A DNA stretch of 64,000 nt from Bacteroidales bacterium (GTDB lineage Bacteria; Bacteroidota; Bacteroidia; Bacteroidales; F082): NCBI GenBank assembly GCA_017395365.1, contig JAFPUN010000017.1, positions 1 to 64,000 on the forward strand, in the 5' to 3' direction. Each line of letters opens with the position of its first letter. The first letter of the stretch is position 1. Shown in pieces: positions 8,405-16,753 of the stretch. The translations under genes were made by a program, and so were the position numbers. The notes under the pieces were generated by a model. The model did not search any database. It was given only the letters and a program-made list of their open reading frames with translations, and was not told the origin of the DNA.

Positions 8405-9469
8405 ATGAAAATCGCAGTGGTAGGAGCCACCGGCTTGGTCGGCTCGAAGATGCTTCAAGTGCTTGACGAACAGAAAGTTCAGATAGACGAATTAATTGTG
8501 GCCGCCTCGGAACGCTCCGTGGGCAAGGAAATCGTTTTCCAAGGCAAGACCCATAAAGTGGTCAGCGTGGACGATGCCATCGCTGCCCGTCCCGACATCG
8601 CCATCTTCTCAGCAGGAGCATCGGCATCGAAACAATATGCGCCGCGTTTCGCTGCTCAGGGCACCTTCGTCGTCGACAACAGCTCGGCCTGGCGCATGGA
8701 GAAAAATGTACCTTTGGTTGTCCCCGAAATCAATGCCGACACCATCACCAAGGACACGCATATCATCGCCAACCCCAACTGCTCCACCATCCAGATGGTG
8801 ATGGCTTTAGCTCCCATCCACAAAGCCTATGGCATCAAACGCTTGGTAATCAGCACCTACCAAAGCGTGACTGGCAGCGGCATTAAGGGTGCCTATCAAC
8901 TCAGTCGGGAAGAAGATGCTCGACAATCTGCCTATAGCAGTATGCCAGGTGCAGGTGCAGGAGCAGGTGCATTTCCTGCTGGTGTCTATCAATTCCCCCC
9001 TGCCTATCCGCATCAAATCTACTATAATGTCATCCCGCAGGCCGGTGACTTCGTCGACAACGGATACACCACCGAGGAGGAGAAACTGGTGAACGAAACA
9101 CGCAAAATCTTGCGTGACGACCAAATCGCCATCACTGCCACAGCTACTCGCGTACCCGTCACGGGAGGCCATAGCGAGGCTGTCAATGTGGAAACGGAAA
9201 GGCCATTTGAAATCGACGAAGTACGCAAACTGCTGGAGGCCATGCCTGGCGTCATTGTGAAGGACGACCCTTCCAACAGCATTTACCCCATGCCCCTTTA
9301 TGCCTTCGACAAGGACGAAGTCTTCGTGGGCCGCATCCGCCGCGACTATAGCATCGCCAACGGTTTGAACCTTTGGGTTGTCAGCGACAACATCCGCAAA
9401 GGCGCTGCAACGAACGCGGTACAGATAGCAAAATACTTAATTGAATCAAAACTTGTTAATGCGGAATGA
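8405..9469 (+). CDS. asd: Aspartate-semialdehyde dehydrogenase
   Basis: This 354-residue cytoplasmic enzyme reduces aspartyl-4-phosphate to aspartate semialdehyde with NADPH, the branch point to lysine/diaminopimelate, threonine and methionine. Diagnostic features are the N-terminal Rossmann motif VVGATGLVGSKML, the catalytic cysteine in NPNCSTIQMV, the SGSGIKGA turn, and a GGHSEAVNVE segment. A Gly/Ala-rich insert follows the SGSGIKGA turn. The ATG at 8405 is chosen over the in-frame upstream start at 8378 because GGAGGA lies just before it and the promoter -7 box overlaps the longer start. ribF follows after a 69-base palindromic gap. Confidence 0.95.
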   Translation: MKIAVVGATGLVGSKMLQVLDEQKVQIDELIVAASERSVGKEIVFQGKTHKVVSVDDAIAARPDIAIFSAGASASKQYAPRFAAQGTFVVDNSSAWRMEKNVPLVVPEINADTITKDTHIIANPNCSTIQMVMALAPIHKAYGIKRLVISTYQSVTGSGIKGAYQLSREEDARQSAYSSMPGAGAGAGAFPAGVYQFPPAYPHQIYYNVIPQAGDFVDNGYTTEEEKLVNETRKILRDDQIAITATATRVPVTGGHSEAVNVETERPFEIDEVRKLLEAMPGVIVKDDPSNSIYPMPLYAFDKDEVFVGRIRRDYSIANGLNLWVVSDNIRKGAATNAVQIAKYLIESKLVNAE

Positions 9470-9519
9470 GGAATGCTGAATGCGGAATGTAGTTCAAGCT
9501 CCATTCAACATTCATCATT
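9465..9519. repeat. Inverted repeat overlapping the asd stop
   Basis: Arms 9465-9482 (AATGAGGAATGCTGAATG) and 9502-9519 pair at 16 of 18 positions. The left arm contains the asd stop codon, and the right arm continues as a TTCATCATTCATCATTCATC short tandem run up to ribF. It is probably a REP-type element or weak terminator. Confidence 0.75.
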
Positions 9520-9538
9520 CATCATTCATCATTTATCG

Positions 9539-10486
9539 ATGAAGGTTTATAGAAACATAATAGAAGCTAGAAATATCCCCCACGCCGTGGTCACCATCGG
9601 CACCTTCGATGGCGTTCACCTCGGCCATCAGGCCATCTTCAACAAGATGAAAACCTTGGCACAAGGCATTGGCGGCGAGACGGTTGTCGTTACTTTTAGC
9701 CCCCATCCGAGGCAAGTGCTCAACATCGACAGCTCCAACCTGCGTTTCCTTTGTACGCCCGAGGAAAAACTCAAGAAATTCGAGGAGTTCGGTATCGACA
9801 ACGTGGTCATCATCAACTTCACCAAAGAGTTTTCGCGCACGCCCTCCGAGGTGTTCATCAAGGACTATATCATCGACAATATCAAGCCCGCTTATATTGT
9901 GGTGGGCTATGACCATCACTTCGGCAAGAACCGCATGGGCGACTTCGACCTTCTCACCGACTTGATGAAGAAATACAATTTCAAGGTGGAACGCGTTGCT
10001 GCCCAAGATGTTGAAAACATTGCCGTCAGCTCAACGAAGATCCGCAACGCCTTGGCCGTGGGCAATGTGAAAGGCGCCAATCGCCTCCTGGGTTACACTT
10101 ACGCCATTACCGCCGAGGTGGTGGTGGGCAACAAGATTGGGAGGACTTTGGGATTTCCCACTGCCAACCTTGAGTTAGCCAGAGAATACATGCTCATCAA
10201 CAACCGTGGCGTGTATGCCTGTCTCGTCGACTACGAAGGCAAGACCTACAAGGCCATGGCCAACATCGGACACCGACCCACCATCGGAGACCGCAGCGAG
10301 GACAACCCCATCATCGAGGTCAACCTGTTCGACTTCGACGGCGACCTCTACGGCAAACAGATCCATGTGCGTTTCATCGACCGCATCCGTGACGAGGAGA
10401 AGTTCAAGGGTTTGAACGAACTGAAAGCCCAGCTAGAATTAGATAAAACGGAGGTTTTAAAACGATTAATGGACCCTGACCAATGA
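9539..10486 (+). CDS. ribF: Bifunctional riboflavin kinase/FAD synthetase
   Basis: This 315-residue enzyme makes FMN from riboflavin and ATP and then adenylates it to FAD. The N-terminal adenylyltransferase half has the nucleotidyl-transfer motif GTFDGVHLGHQ (residues ~21-31) and the SSTKIRNAL motif near 165. The C-terminal kinase half has GRTLGFPTANL and the VNLFDFDGDLYG segment. The start at 9539 (MKVYRN) is preferred to the upstream 9473 because the intervening codons come from the CATTCATC repeat. The stop codon lies within the left arm of the next palindrome. Confidence 0.95.
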   Translation: MKVYRNIIEARNIPHAVVTIGTFDGVHLGHQAIFNKMKTLAQGIGGETVVVTFSPHPRQVLNIDSSNLRFLCTPEEKLKKFEEFGIDNVVIINFTKEFSRTPSEVFIKDYIIDNIKPAYIVVGYDHHFGKNRMGDFDLLTDLMKKYNFKVERVAAQDVENIAVSSTKIRNALAVGNVKGANRLLGYTYAITAEVVVGNKIGRTLGFPTANLELAREYMLINNRGVYACLVDYEGKTYKAMANIGHRPTIGDRSEDNPIIEVNLFDFDGDLYGKQIHVRFIDRIRDEEKFKGLNELKAQLELDKTEVLKRLMDPDQ

Positions 10487-10538
10487 CCCAGACCCAGACC
10501 AGCATTAGCCCAGGTTGAGGCTGGTCAGGGTCAGGGTT
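10485..10538. repeat. Palindrome between ribF and rlmH
   Basis: GACCCAGACCCAGACCAGC (10485-10503) pairs with 10520-10538 at 16 of 19 positions around a 16-base loop. It begins within the ribF stop codon. A further GGTCATGGT sequence follows before rlmH. It has the look of a dispersed palindrome that may also attenuate read-through. Confidence 0.75.
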
Positions 10539-10557
10539 CATGGTCATGGTATAAAAA

Positions 10558-11031
10558 ATGAAAATTCTGCTTTTGGTCATAGGAAAAACGGACGAAGACT
10601 ACCTCATCACCGGCATCAAGAAATATGTGGGCCGCATAGGGCATTATGTCTCGTTTGAGATGAAGGAGATTCCTGATCCGCGCAACCGTAAGACCCTCTC
10701 CGAAGACCAGCAGAAGAAAGCCGAAAGTTTCCTGTTGCTGCAGCAACTGCAACCTGGCGACCAAGTCGTGTTGTTAGATGAAAACGGCAAGCAGTTCACC
10801 TCGGTAGAATTCTCCGAAAGCCTCGAAAAACAGATGGCATCAGGCGCAAAAAGACTCGTTTTTATCATCGGAGGCCCTTATGGCTTCGCTCAAGAAGTTT
10901 ACGACCGTGCCAACGCCAAGATGTCGCTCTCACCCATGACCTTCAGCCACCAGATGGTGCGGCTTATTTTCGTCGAGCAGCTTTATCGGGCTTTCACAAT
11001 TTTGAAAGGCGAGCCCTATCACCACCAATAA
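10558..11031 (+). CDS. rlmH: 23S rRNA pseudouridine-1915 N3-methyltransferase
   Basis: At 157 residues it has the full length of the SPOUT methyltransferase RlmH, which methylates the pseudouridine in helix 69 of 23S rRNA using S-adenosylmethionine. Conserved elements are the KxDExY-like start (GKTDEDYLITGIKKYVGRI), FIIGGPYGF at the knot, and the terminal SPMTFSHQMVRLIFVEQLYR followed by the Gly-x-Pro-Tyr-His-His tail. It is a housekeeping gene; the palindrome ahead of it separates it from ribF. Confidence 0.95.
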   Translation: MKILLLVIGKTDEDYLITGIKKYVGRIGHYVSFEMKEIPDPRNRKTLSEDQQKKAESFLLLQQLQPGDQVVLLDENGKQFTSVEFSESLEKQMASGAKRLVFIIGGPYGFAQEVYDRANAKMSLSPMTFSHQMVRLIFVEQLYRAFTILKGEPYHHQ

Positions 11032-11060
11032 TAAACGACCCCTTATTTCGTTAATACAAC

Positions 11061-11900
11061 ATGAAAACAATCAAAACCATACTCATCCTTTGCGTGGCAC
11101 TCTGCTTCGCATCTTCCTGCAAAAAAGAGGTCGACATGACCTTGATGCAAAAGACCGTTCTCGAAAATGCCGACATTAGAGCGGTCGAAGTTGGCGATGC
11201 ATGGCAAGTCACCGTGGTGGCCGACAGCAGCACCTATGTGGAACTTGAATTCTCCGCCTATCTGGAGCCCTATCTGAAGACCAAGATGAATGGTAACCAG
11301 CTCGAGATAGGGTTTGCGGGCAATGTGCGTCCCGTCATCAACTCCGAATTCCGCGCCACCGTACACACAAACAAAATCGAAAAAATCGAAGCAGAAGACG
11401 CCTCAAAATTGAGTTTTACCGGACAATTCTCCGCTACGAGCGACACCCTGATCCTTCATTTGGAAGACGCCTCGGTATGCACTGGCTTGAACTATTCGGG
11501 ACACGAATGCAAAGTCGTCATTGAAGATGCCTCGCAGTTCTTGGGCTTCAACCTCGCTAGCACGAATGGCGAGGTGAAGATGAGCGACGCCTCTACCTGC
11601 AAAGGCACTTTCGACATGCGATTCCATCTCGTTGCCAGCTTGAGCGGTGCCTCCCGTCTCATCACTTTTGGCGGTGCTGCTCCTTATGGCATGATCCAGT
11701 TACAGGATGCCAGCCTGGTGAACATGGTGCAAACCGAAGTCGGCGACATGCATGTCGACCTCTCGGGCGCTTCCGAAGCCACGGTTAATGTCAGTGACCA
11801 CATGGAAGGCACACTAACAGAAGCCTCCACCCTATATTACAAAGGCCATCCGCAACTCAACATCGAATGTTCGGAGGACTCGCAACTCATTCCGTTTTGA
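11061..11900 (+). CDS. Lipoprotein with head GIN-type (DUF2807) domain
   Basis: This is a 279-residue lipoprotein with signal peptide and lipobox ASSC (Cys-20). The mature region resembles the putative auto-transporter adhesin head GIN domain (DUF2807): a beta-helical chain in which each rung carries a D-A-S motif (EAEDASKLSF, HLEDASVCTG, VIEDASQFLG, KMSDASTCKG, QLQDASLVNM), here about every 25 residues. The family is common and abundant in Bacteroidetes, and its function is unknown. It starts 30 bases after rlmH but has its own export signal, so co-transcription does not imply a shared role. Confidence 0.8.
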   Translation: MKTIKTILILCVALCFASSCKKEVDMTLMQKTVLENADIRAVEVGDAWQVTVVADSSTYVELEFSAYLEPYLKTKMNGNQLEIGFAGNVRPVINSEFRATVHTNKIEKIEAEDASKLSFTGQFSATSDTLILHLEDASVCTGLNYSGHECKVVIEDASQFLGFNLASTNGEVKMSDASTCKGTFDMRFHLVASLSGASRLITFGGAAPYGMIQLQDASLVNMVQTEVGDMHVDLSGASEATVNVSDHMEGTLTEASTLYYKGHPQLNIECSEDSQLIPF

Positions 11901-11983
11901 TTTTGGCCTGAAATTTGCATGAAATGCCGATCGTATGCAAAATCAAACCGAATTATTATTAATTTTGTCAAAAATTTGAACCA

Positions 11984-12508
11984 ATGAAAAAAGTAGCCTT
12001 GACCATCGTCGCCCTTGTGTTTGCGACCATCGCCTTTGCCCAAACCAATCTCCCCATCGACCCCAAGACCGAACAGATCACCTTCCGCAAGGTCATCCCA
12101 ACACAAGGTTCTGAAGACGAAGTGTTTAACCGCATCTTCAGCACTTTCATGAACGCTTATTACAAGAGTCCCGCCAACATCCTCAACCAAAACGACGGAC
12201 GCACCCTGAAGGGCAAGCACCAGTTCCAACTCGACAACGGCGACGCCGTGAAGTCGAAATGGCCTTGGATTACCTATCGTTTCACCATCGAGGTCCGTGA
12301 AGGCCGTGTGCGTTACACCCTTACCGACTTCTTGCAGAAGACCCAATCGAACCACCCCTGCGAGGAATGGATGAACAAGGAAGATCCTCTTTATCAGCCT
12401 ATCTGGGACAAATATCTTGAACAGATTGCCGCCTTCGCCGAAGACTGGGGCAAACAATTTGAGGAAAGCCTCGAACCCGAGAAGGTCATCGAAGAGGAAG
12501 AATGGTAA
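11984..12508 (+). CDS. Exported DUF4468-type protein
   Basis: This predicts a 174-residue exported protein with a signal peptide (MKKVALTIVALVFATIAFA-Q). The mature part fits the DUF4468 layout, with a beta-strand/helix pattern and the segment WPWITYRFTIEVREGRVRYTL. DUF4468 proteins are Bacteroidetes-specific periplasmic or lipoproteins of unknown function. The C-terminus is acidic (EKVIEEEEW). It ends 8 bases before HMG-CoA reductase, so the two genes probably share a transcript, but nothing suggests a role in the mevalonate pathway. Confidence 0.75.
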   Translation: MKKVALTIVALVFATIAFAQTNLPIDPKTEQITFRKVIPTQGSEDEVFNRIFSTFMNAYYKSPANILNQNDGRTLKGKHQFQLDNGDAVKSKWPWITYRFTIEVREGRVRYTLTDFLQKTQSNHPCEEWMNKEDPLYQPIWDKYLEQIAAFAEDWGKQFEESLEPEKVIEEEEW

Positions 12509-12516
12509 ACTAGGCT

Positions 12517-13842
12517 ATGGCCACTCGCGAACGCATAAAGAAAGGTTTTTCGAAACTTCTCAAGGAAGAGAAGCTGAAGCTGATTGCCAATTATTTTGAG
12601 AATCCTGGCGAAGTCATCAGCCTGTTGAAGAGCTATTGGCATTCCGACTCGAGGCAGCAACAGCTTTTTGACGAGTTCAGCGAGAACACCATCACCAATT
12701 TCTTCATCCCCTACGGCATCTCGCCTAACGTCAGCATCAACGGGAAGGACTACATCGTCCCGATGGTCATCGAAGAAAGCTCGGTCGTCGCCGCAGCCTC
12801 GGCGGCGGCCAAGTTTTGGGGCGAGCGCGGTGGCTTCCATGCCGAAGTCATCGACGTGCGCAAGGTCGGGCAGGTGCATTTCGGCTGGAGCGGGCCCAAG
12901 GAACAGCTGTTTGCGCTGTTTCCTGAAATCGAGAGACGCCTCCTGGCCGACACCGACGCCATGACCGAAAAGATGCGCAAGCGCGGCGGCGGCATCCTCG
13001 CAATGCAGCTCATTGACTACAGTGACCAAATCACTGACTATTACCAGATTAGAGTTGAGTTCGGCACTGGCGATGCCATGGGTGCCAACTTCATCAACTC
13101 CGTGTTGGAGCAATTCGGGCACAGTTTGCAGGACTATTTCGCTGAGCGGAAAGACCTTCCCGAAGCGTTGCGCAAGGTGGAGATCATCATGACCATTTTG
13201 TCGAACAACACGCCCGACTGCCGCGTGCGGGTTTGGGTGGAATGTCCTGTGGAACAGCTTGATGGCATCGACGAGCACCTCAGCGGAGCCGAATACGCGA
13301 AGAAATTCAAGAAGGCCGTCGACATCGCCCATATCGACGTGGACCGCGCCACGACGCACAACAAAGGCATCTACAACGGCATCGATGCGGTGGTTTTAGC
13401 CACGGGCAACGACTTCCGCGCCGTGGAAGCGGCGGGTCATACCTTCGCCTCACGCAACGGACATTATGAGAGCCTTTCGACCGTGACAATTGAAAATGGC
13501 ATCTTCCATTTTGAGTTGGAAGTGCCAATGGCCTTGGGCACCGTGGGCGGCCTGACCAGCCTGCACCCCTTGGCCAAGAAGACCTTGGAGCTTTTGGGCA
13601 ACCCCACCGCCCCCGAGCTGATGATGGTGGCCGCCACGATGGGCTTGGCCAACAACTTCAGTGCCGTGCGCTCGCTGACCACCAAAGGCATCCAGGCCGG
13701 CCACATGAAGATGCATCTGAACAATATCCTCAACCAACTGAATGCCAGCGAGGAAGAGAAGAAAAAGGCGAGGGAGTATTTTAAGGACAAGACGGTGTCG
13801 TATGCCGAAGTCGAGAAGTTCTTGGAATCATTGAGGAAATGA
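12517..13842 (+). CDS. Hydroxymethylglutaryl-CoA reductase, class II
   Basis: This 441-residue protein matches bacterial (class II) HMG-CoA reductase, which interconverts HMG-CoA and mevalonate. Visible motifs include EESSVVAAAS near residue 86 with the catalytic Glu, the GTGDAMGANFIN dinucleotide-fold segment, THNKGI containing the catalytic Lys, and QAGHMKMHL near residue 395 with the catalytic His close to the C-terminus. Although class II enzymes were first called degradative, the neighbouring GHMP kinases and diphosphomevalonate decarboxylase argue for biosynthetic use here. HMG-CoA synthase and IPP isomerase are not in the window. Confidence 0.93.
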   Translation: MATRERIKKGFSKLLKEEKLKLIANYFENPGEVISLLKSYWHSDSRQQQLFDEFSENTITNFFIPYGISPNVSINGKDYIVPMVIEESSVVAAASAAAKFWGERGGFHAEVIDVRKVGQVHFGWSGPKEQLFALFPEIERRLLADTDAMTEKMRKRGGGILAMQLIDYSDQITDYYQIRVEFGTGDAMGANFINSVLEQFGHSLQDYFAERKDLPEALRKVEIIMTILSNNTPDCRVRVWVECPVEQLDGIDEHLSGAEYAKKFKKAVDIAHIDVDRATTHNKGIYNGIDAVVLATGNDFRAVEAAGHTFASRNGHYESLSTVTIENGIFHFELEVPMALGTVGGLTSLHPLAKKTLELLGNPTAPELMMVAATMGLANNFSAVRSLTTKGIQAGHMKMHLNNILNQLNASEEEKKKAREYFKDKTVSYAEVEKFLESLRK

Positions 13843-13863
13843 TTTTTATAGGATAATTGTCGG

Positions 13864-13897
13864 TTTGATAAAAACCACATAGTATTTTATAAATTTG
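13864..13897 (+). promoter_or_regulatory. Bacteroidetes promoter before the 63-aa gene
   Basis: TTTG (13864-13867) and TAAATTTG (13890-13897) fit the TTTG / TAnnTTTG consensus with a 22-base spacer. The downstream gene starts 48 bases later, so the GYDIA kinase could be transcribed independently of HMG-CoA reductase. Confidence 0.6.
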
Positions 13898-13944
13898 CTG
13901 CACCAAAACATAAAAAGCAATTAAACAAAAGTAAAACATTTATA

Positions 13945-14136
13945 ATGGAACAGAAATTATTTGTTGTTAAGTATCATAGTGATTGTAAGGGCGAAGTGGA
14001 ATTCCCCGAAGAATTGCAGAATTTATTGGCAGAAGGATGGAAAATCACCCAAATATCCGCGTACGGCTATGCCACCAATGTTCATCAAAACAAATGCGTT
14101 TTGTTGCTCCAACGAGAATGTCCTCCATTACAATAG
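13945..14136 (+). CDS. Small conserved-looking protein, unknown function
   Basis: This 63-residue cytoplasmic protein reads MEQKLFVVKYHSDCKGEVEF and continues with LLAEGWKITQISAYG and KCVLLLQ. The strand-helix-strand layout and the 'L..GW.I' pattern resemble small DUF4177-like proteins, though that assignment is uncertain. It has its own promoter and ends 26 bases before the GYDIA kinase start, so it probably heads that transcript. It contains two Cys residues but no signal peptide. Confidence 0.6.
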   Translation: MEQKLFVVKYHSDCKGEVEFPEELQNLLAEGWKITQISAYGYATNVHQNKCVLLLQRECPPLQ

Positions 14137-14162
14137 ACAGGGGCTCAATTGCAGCAAATAGC

Positions 14163-15140
14163 ATGAAAAACAACAACTATCATTCTCGCGGAAAATTCCT
14201 GTTGACAGGCGAATACCTCGTCCTTAAAGGTGCCTTGGCCTTGGCGGTGCCGTTGAAATTGGGACAGACATTGTCCGTAGAGACGTTTCCTGAAACGTCT
14301 CTACAATGGGATGCCTACCAACCCGACGGCCTCTGGTTTTCGGTTACCTTGAATTCCCAAACCCTCGACATCATCGATGGCACCGACCCTTCCAAGGCCG
14401 AAAAACTGGCACACATCCTGAAGGCTGTCGAACAATTGAATCCCACTGCAATTAAGGACGGTCTACATTTTGAGACCCGTTTGGACTTCGACCCCAACTG
14501 GGGTCTCGGCAGCAGTTCCACCTTGATTTCCAACCTGGCGCAATGGGCAAATATTGACCCATACGAATTGCTGAAACTGACCTTCGGCGGCTCAGGTTAC
14601 GACATCGCTTGTGCCACGGCGGAAAGACCGATCTATTATCAACTTATTGATGTCGGGGCGGTCCTTCGACTGGCTCAGGGGCCTAAGGTCGTTGAGCCCG
14701 TCGAAACGCCGACACCCATGGTTGAACCTATAGATTTCAACCCACCTTTTGCCGACCACCTATTCTTCGTCTACCAAGGCCAAAAGCAAAGCTCGTCAAA
14801 GGAAGTCAAGGCGTTTTTGGAAAAGACGAATCCCGTTGATTTACAGAAAGATATAGAAGCTGTTTCGGAAATCAGTCGCGTCGTGCCGAAATGCCAGAAT
14901 CTGGACGAGTTCGGCATGCTTATGCAATGCCACGAGCGCATCATCGCCCGCTGCATCGGGCAGGAACCCGTGCAAAAACGTTTTCCCGATTTTGAAGGCA
15001 CACTGAAATCGTTGGGCGCTTGGGGTGGCGATTTTGTTTTGGCTGCAACGGAATGGAGCGAAAGCCAAGTGAAAGCCTATTTCAAGAAAAAAGGCTTGGA
15101 GGTGATTTTCGGGTACAAGGATATCGTACTCAACGAATAA
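14163..15140 (+). CDS. GYDIA family GHMP kinase
   Basis: This 325-residue kinase belongs to the GHMP superfamily. The ribose/phosphate loop is LGSSSTLISNLAQ (about residue 116), the early motif is GKFLLTGEYLVLKGALALAVP, and the family-defining GYDIA sequence occurs in FGGSGYDIACATA. Bacteroidetes with a mevalonate route often carry this kinase beside the other pathway genes, so it is a candidate for the phosphomevalonate kinase step; this is inference. The start at 14163 is preferred to an upstream in-frame ATG at 14037 that overlaps the previous gene. Two dispersed palindromes lie inside the frame (14277-14304, 14661-14708) and encode extra residues (VETFPETSLQ and VVEPVETP). Confidence 0.88.
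   Translation: MKNNNYHSRGKFLLTGEYLVLKGALALAVPLKLGQTLSVETFPETSLQWDAYQPDGLWFSVTLNSQTLDIIDGTDPSKAEKLAHILKAVEQLNPTAIKDGLHFETRLDFDPNWGLGSSSTLISNLAQWANIDPYELLKLTFGGSGYDIACATAERPIYYQLIDVGAVLRLAQGPKVVEPVETPTPMVEPIDFNPPFADHLFFVYQGQKQSSSKEVKAFLEKTNPVDLQKDIEAVSEISRVVPKCQNLDEFGMLMQCHERIIARCIGQEPVQKRFPDFEGTLKSLGAWGGDFVLAATEWSESQVKAYFKKKGLEVIFGYKDIVLNE
14277..14304. repeat. 28-bp GTAGAGACG palindrome inside a kinase gene
   Basis: GTAGAGACGTTTC and its exact complement GAAACGTCTCTAC are separated by CT. The flanks match the palindrome at 51357-51384, which is also 28 bp. It sits in frame within the GYDIA kinase and encodes part of SVETFPETSLQ. Confidence 0.9.
14661..14708. repeat. CCTTCGACTGGCTCAGG-type palindrome in coding DNA
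   Basis: CCTTCGACTGGCTCAGG is followed by CCTAAGG and GTCGTTGAGCCCGTCGAA, a complete inverted-repeat element of the CCTGAGC/GTCGAAGGG family. Single arms occur at 19273-19296 and 46783-46806. Here it adds residues LRLAQGPKVVEPVET to the kinase. Confidence 0.85.
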
Positions 15141-15144
15141 TTTG

Positions 15145-15152
15145 TACTTTTG
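15145..15152 (+). promoter_or_regulatory. -7 element adjacent to the regulator start codon
   Basis: TACTTTTG ends only 5 bases before the ATG at 15158, so transcription should begin at or next to the start codon. This predicts a leaderless or near-leaderless mRNA for the TPR regulator. Confidence 0.6.
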
Positions 15153-15157
15153 TCGCA

Positions 15158-16753
15158 ATGAAACTCCGTCTTTTCATAGTGTCGTTTGCCTTTTGCGCGT
15201 TGCTTTGGGGTTGCCACAAGCCGGAAACGCCTCGCTCGTTGGACATGATTCCACTTGCCGACAATTTGGTCAACATTGATAGCCTAATGTGGAGCCATCC
15301 CGACAGCGCATTAATATACCTTGTCTCCCATTTCGAAACATTTACGGCAACAGAACCCAACCGTCACTATGCCAACCTCTTGCTGGCAGAATTGCTATAC
15401 AAGAACTATCTCGCCCAAGAAAACCGCACGGATTTGTTGCAGGCGGTGACTTATTTCGATTCATTGTTGGCAGCCAAAGATACAGACACACAAGGTGTGC
15501 CCTTGCCCTTCTTGTCCGCTCGCGCCCATTACATAAACGGCACAGATTTGGTTGAACACGATAGTGCTGTTTCTGGCTGCAAAGAGTATATTCGCGCCCT
15601 TGAAATTATCGAAACGCATTTCCCGTCATCAGAAACGCCCAATGGCACGTCTATATGGCCCGACCATCTCCCCCGTTTCATAGCCTTGACTTACAACCGA
15701 CTTGGGGAGTTGTTTTCCTTTCGGTTCATGCAAAAACCCACCATCAATTGCTACAAAAAAGCACTTGTCTATTTTGATTTGGAGCCTACTTCACCATACG
15801 ATAAAACCAACTCTCTCAGGCAATTAGGACTACAATACAATGAACTTGCCCAATTCGACAGCGCGGATTACTATTACAGTGAAGCATTGAGGCTTATGCC
15901 CGATACAAACAACGTATATTACAGAGATATTGCCAGCCATAAAGCCATGCTTTCCTACAATATGGGCAAAGGTGCCAAGCCTGCCATTAACGACCTGAGA
16001 CGCATAATGGCAGTATCAGAACCCGGCAGGGAGCAACTAAGACGCATGACGACCATTGGTTCTATTTATTTCTTTGAAAACCAATACGATTCGGCGTTAG
16101 TTTATATCACACCTGCATACGAGGCCGCAGAAGTTCCCTTGGAAATCAAGATCAGCGCCAGTTATCTCTTGCACGACATTTACAAAAGCCAAGGTGACAC
16201 TTTAAAGGCTGCCCAATATGCCCTGTATCAGGCAGAAAATCTTGATAATGAAGGAATGGGCAAGACGGAGAACTCGATACTCAACGACCTGTTTCAAAAC
16301 CATTTGCAATGGGAACAGGAAAAAGACCTTGCCGAAAAACAGCAAACCGCCCGCCAACAAAAAAACAAAACGCTCATCGCCCTTGTCCTCCTCGTCGCCG
16401 TGGCAGCCGTGGTGGCCTGGCTGCTGCACAGGCGCAAGATGCAAGCCGAACGGGAAGCGCATCGTATGGAAAAAGCATCGATGTCGGGGCGACTGAAGCG
16501 GAGCAACGAGGAGTTGCGGGAGCTGAAAGACCAAATCCCCCAACAGAACCATGCCGTACCGAAACCCGAAACACAGGCCGCAAGTTTCACCGAGGAGCCG
16601 ATTTGCCGCTTGATCATGGAGCGGGTAAACGAAGGGCAGTTCAAGTCGAAGGTGAATTATCTTGATTATAAAGTATGCGTTGAGCAAGGAGCAAATCACG
16701 GCGTTGCGCGAGGCTGTCGACCGCCACTTCGGCCAGTTTACCATCCGTCTTAG
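15158..16753 (+). CDS. TPR sensor-regulator, N-terminal part (frameshifted)
   Basis: This reading frame encodes 531 residues of a Bacteroidetes TPR-type regulator. It begins with a lipoprotein-like signal sequence (FCALLWGC), followed by tetratricopeptide-like helices (residues ~60-400; ALVYFDLEPTSPYDK, SADYYYSEALRLMPD), then a transmembrane helix IALVLLVAVAAVVAWLL (~408-424) and a coiled coil. The natural continuation, a C-terminal DNA-binding HTH, is in another frame (16662-16961). The frame change falls at GATTATAAAGTATGCG, where removing one A restores DYKYALSKEQ. The last ~27 residues of this frame (VCVEQGANHGVARG...) are therefore an artefact of the shift. The gene is either recently inactivated, or carries a sequencing indel. 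Confidence 0.75.
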   Translation: MKLRLFIVSFAFCALLWGCHKPETPRSLDMIPLADNLVNIDSLMWSHPDSALIYLVSHFETFTATEPNRHYANLLLAELLYKNYLAQENRTDLLQAVTYFDSLLAAKDTDTQGVPLPFLSARAHYINGTDLVEHDSAVSGCKEYIRALEIIETHFPSSETPNGTSIWPDHLPRFIALTYNRLGELFSFRFMQKPTINCYKKALVYFDLEPTSPYDKTNSLRQLGLQYNELAQFDSADYYYSEALRLMPDTNNVYYRDIASHKAMLSYNMGKGAKPAINDLRRIMAVSEPGREQLRRMTTIGSIYFFENQYDSALVYITPAYEAAEVPLEIKISASYLLHDIYKSQGDTLKAAQYALYQAENLDNEGMGKTENSILNDLFQNHLQWEQEKDLAEKQQTARQQKNKTLIALVLLVAVAAVVAWLLHRRKMQAEREAHRMEKASMSGRLKRSNEELRELKDQIPQQNHAVPKPETQAASFTEEPICRLIMERVNEGQFKSKVNYLDYKVCVEQGANHGVARGCRPPLRPVYHPS

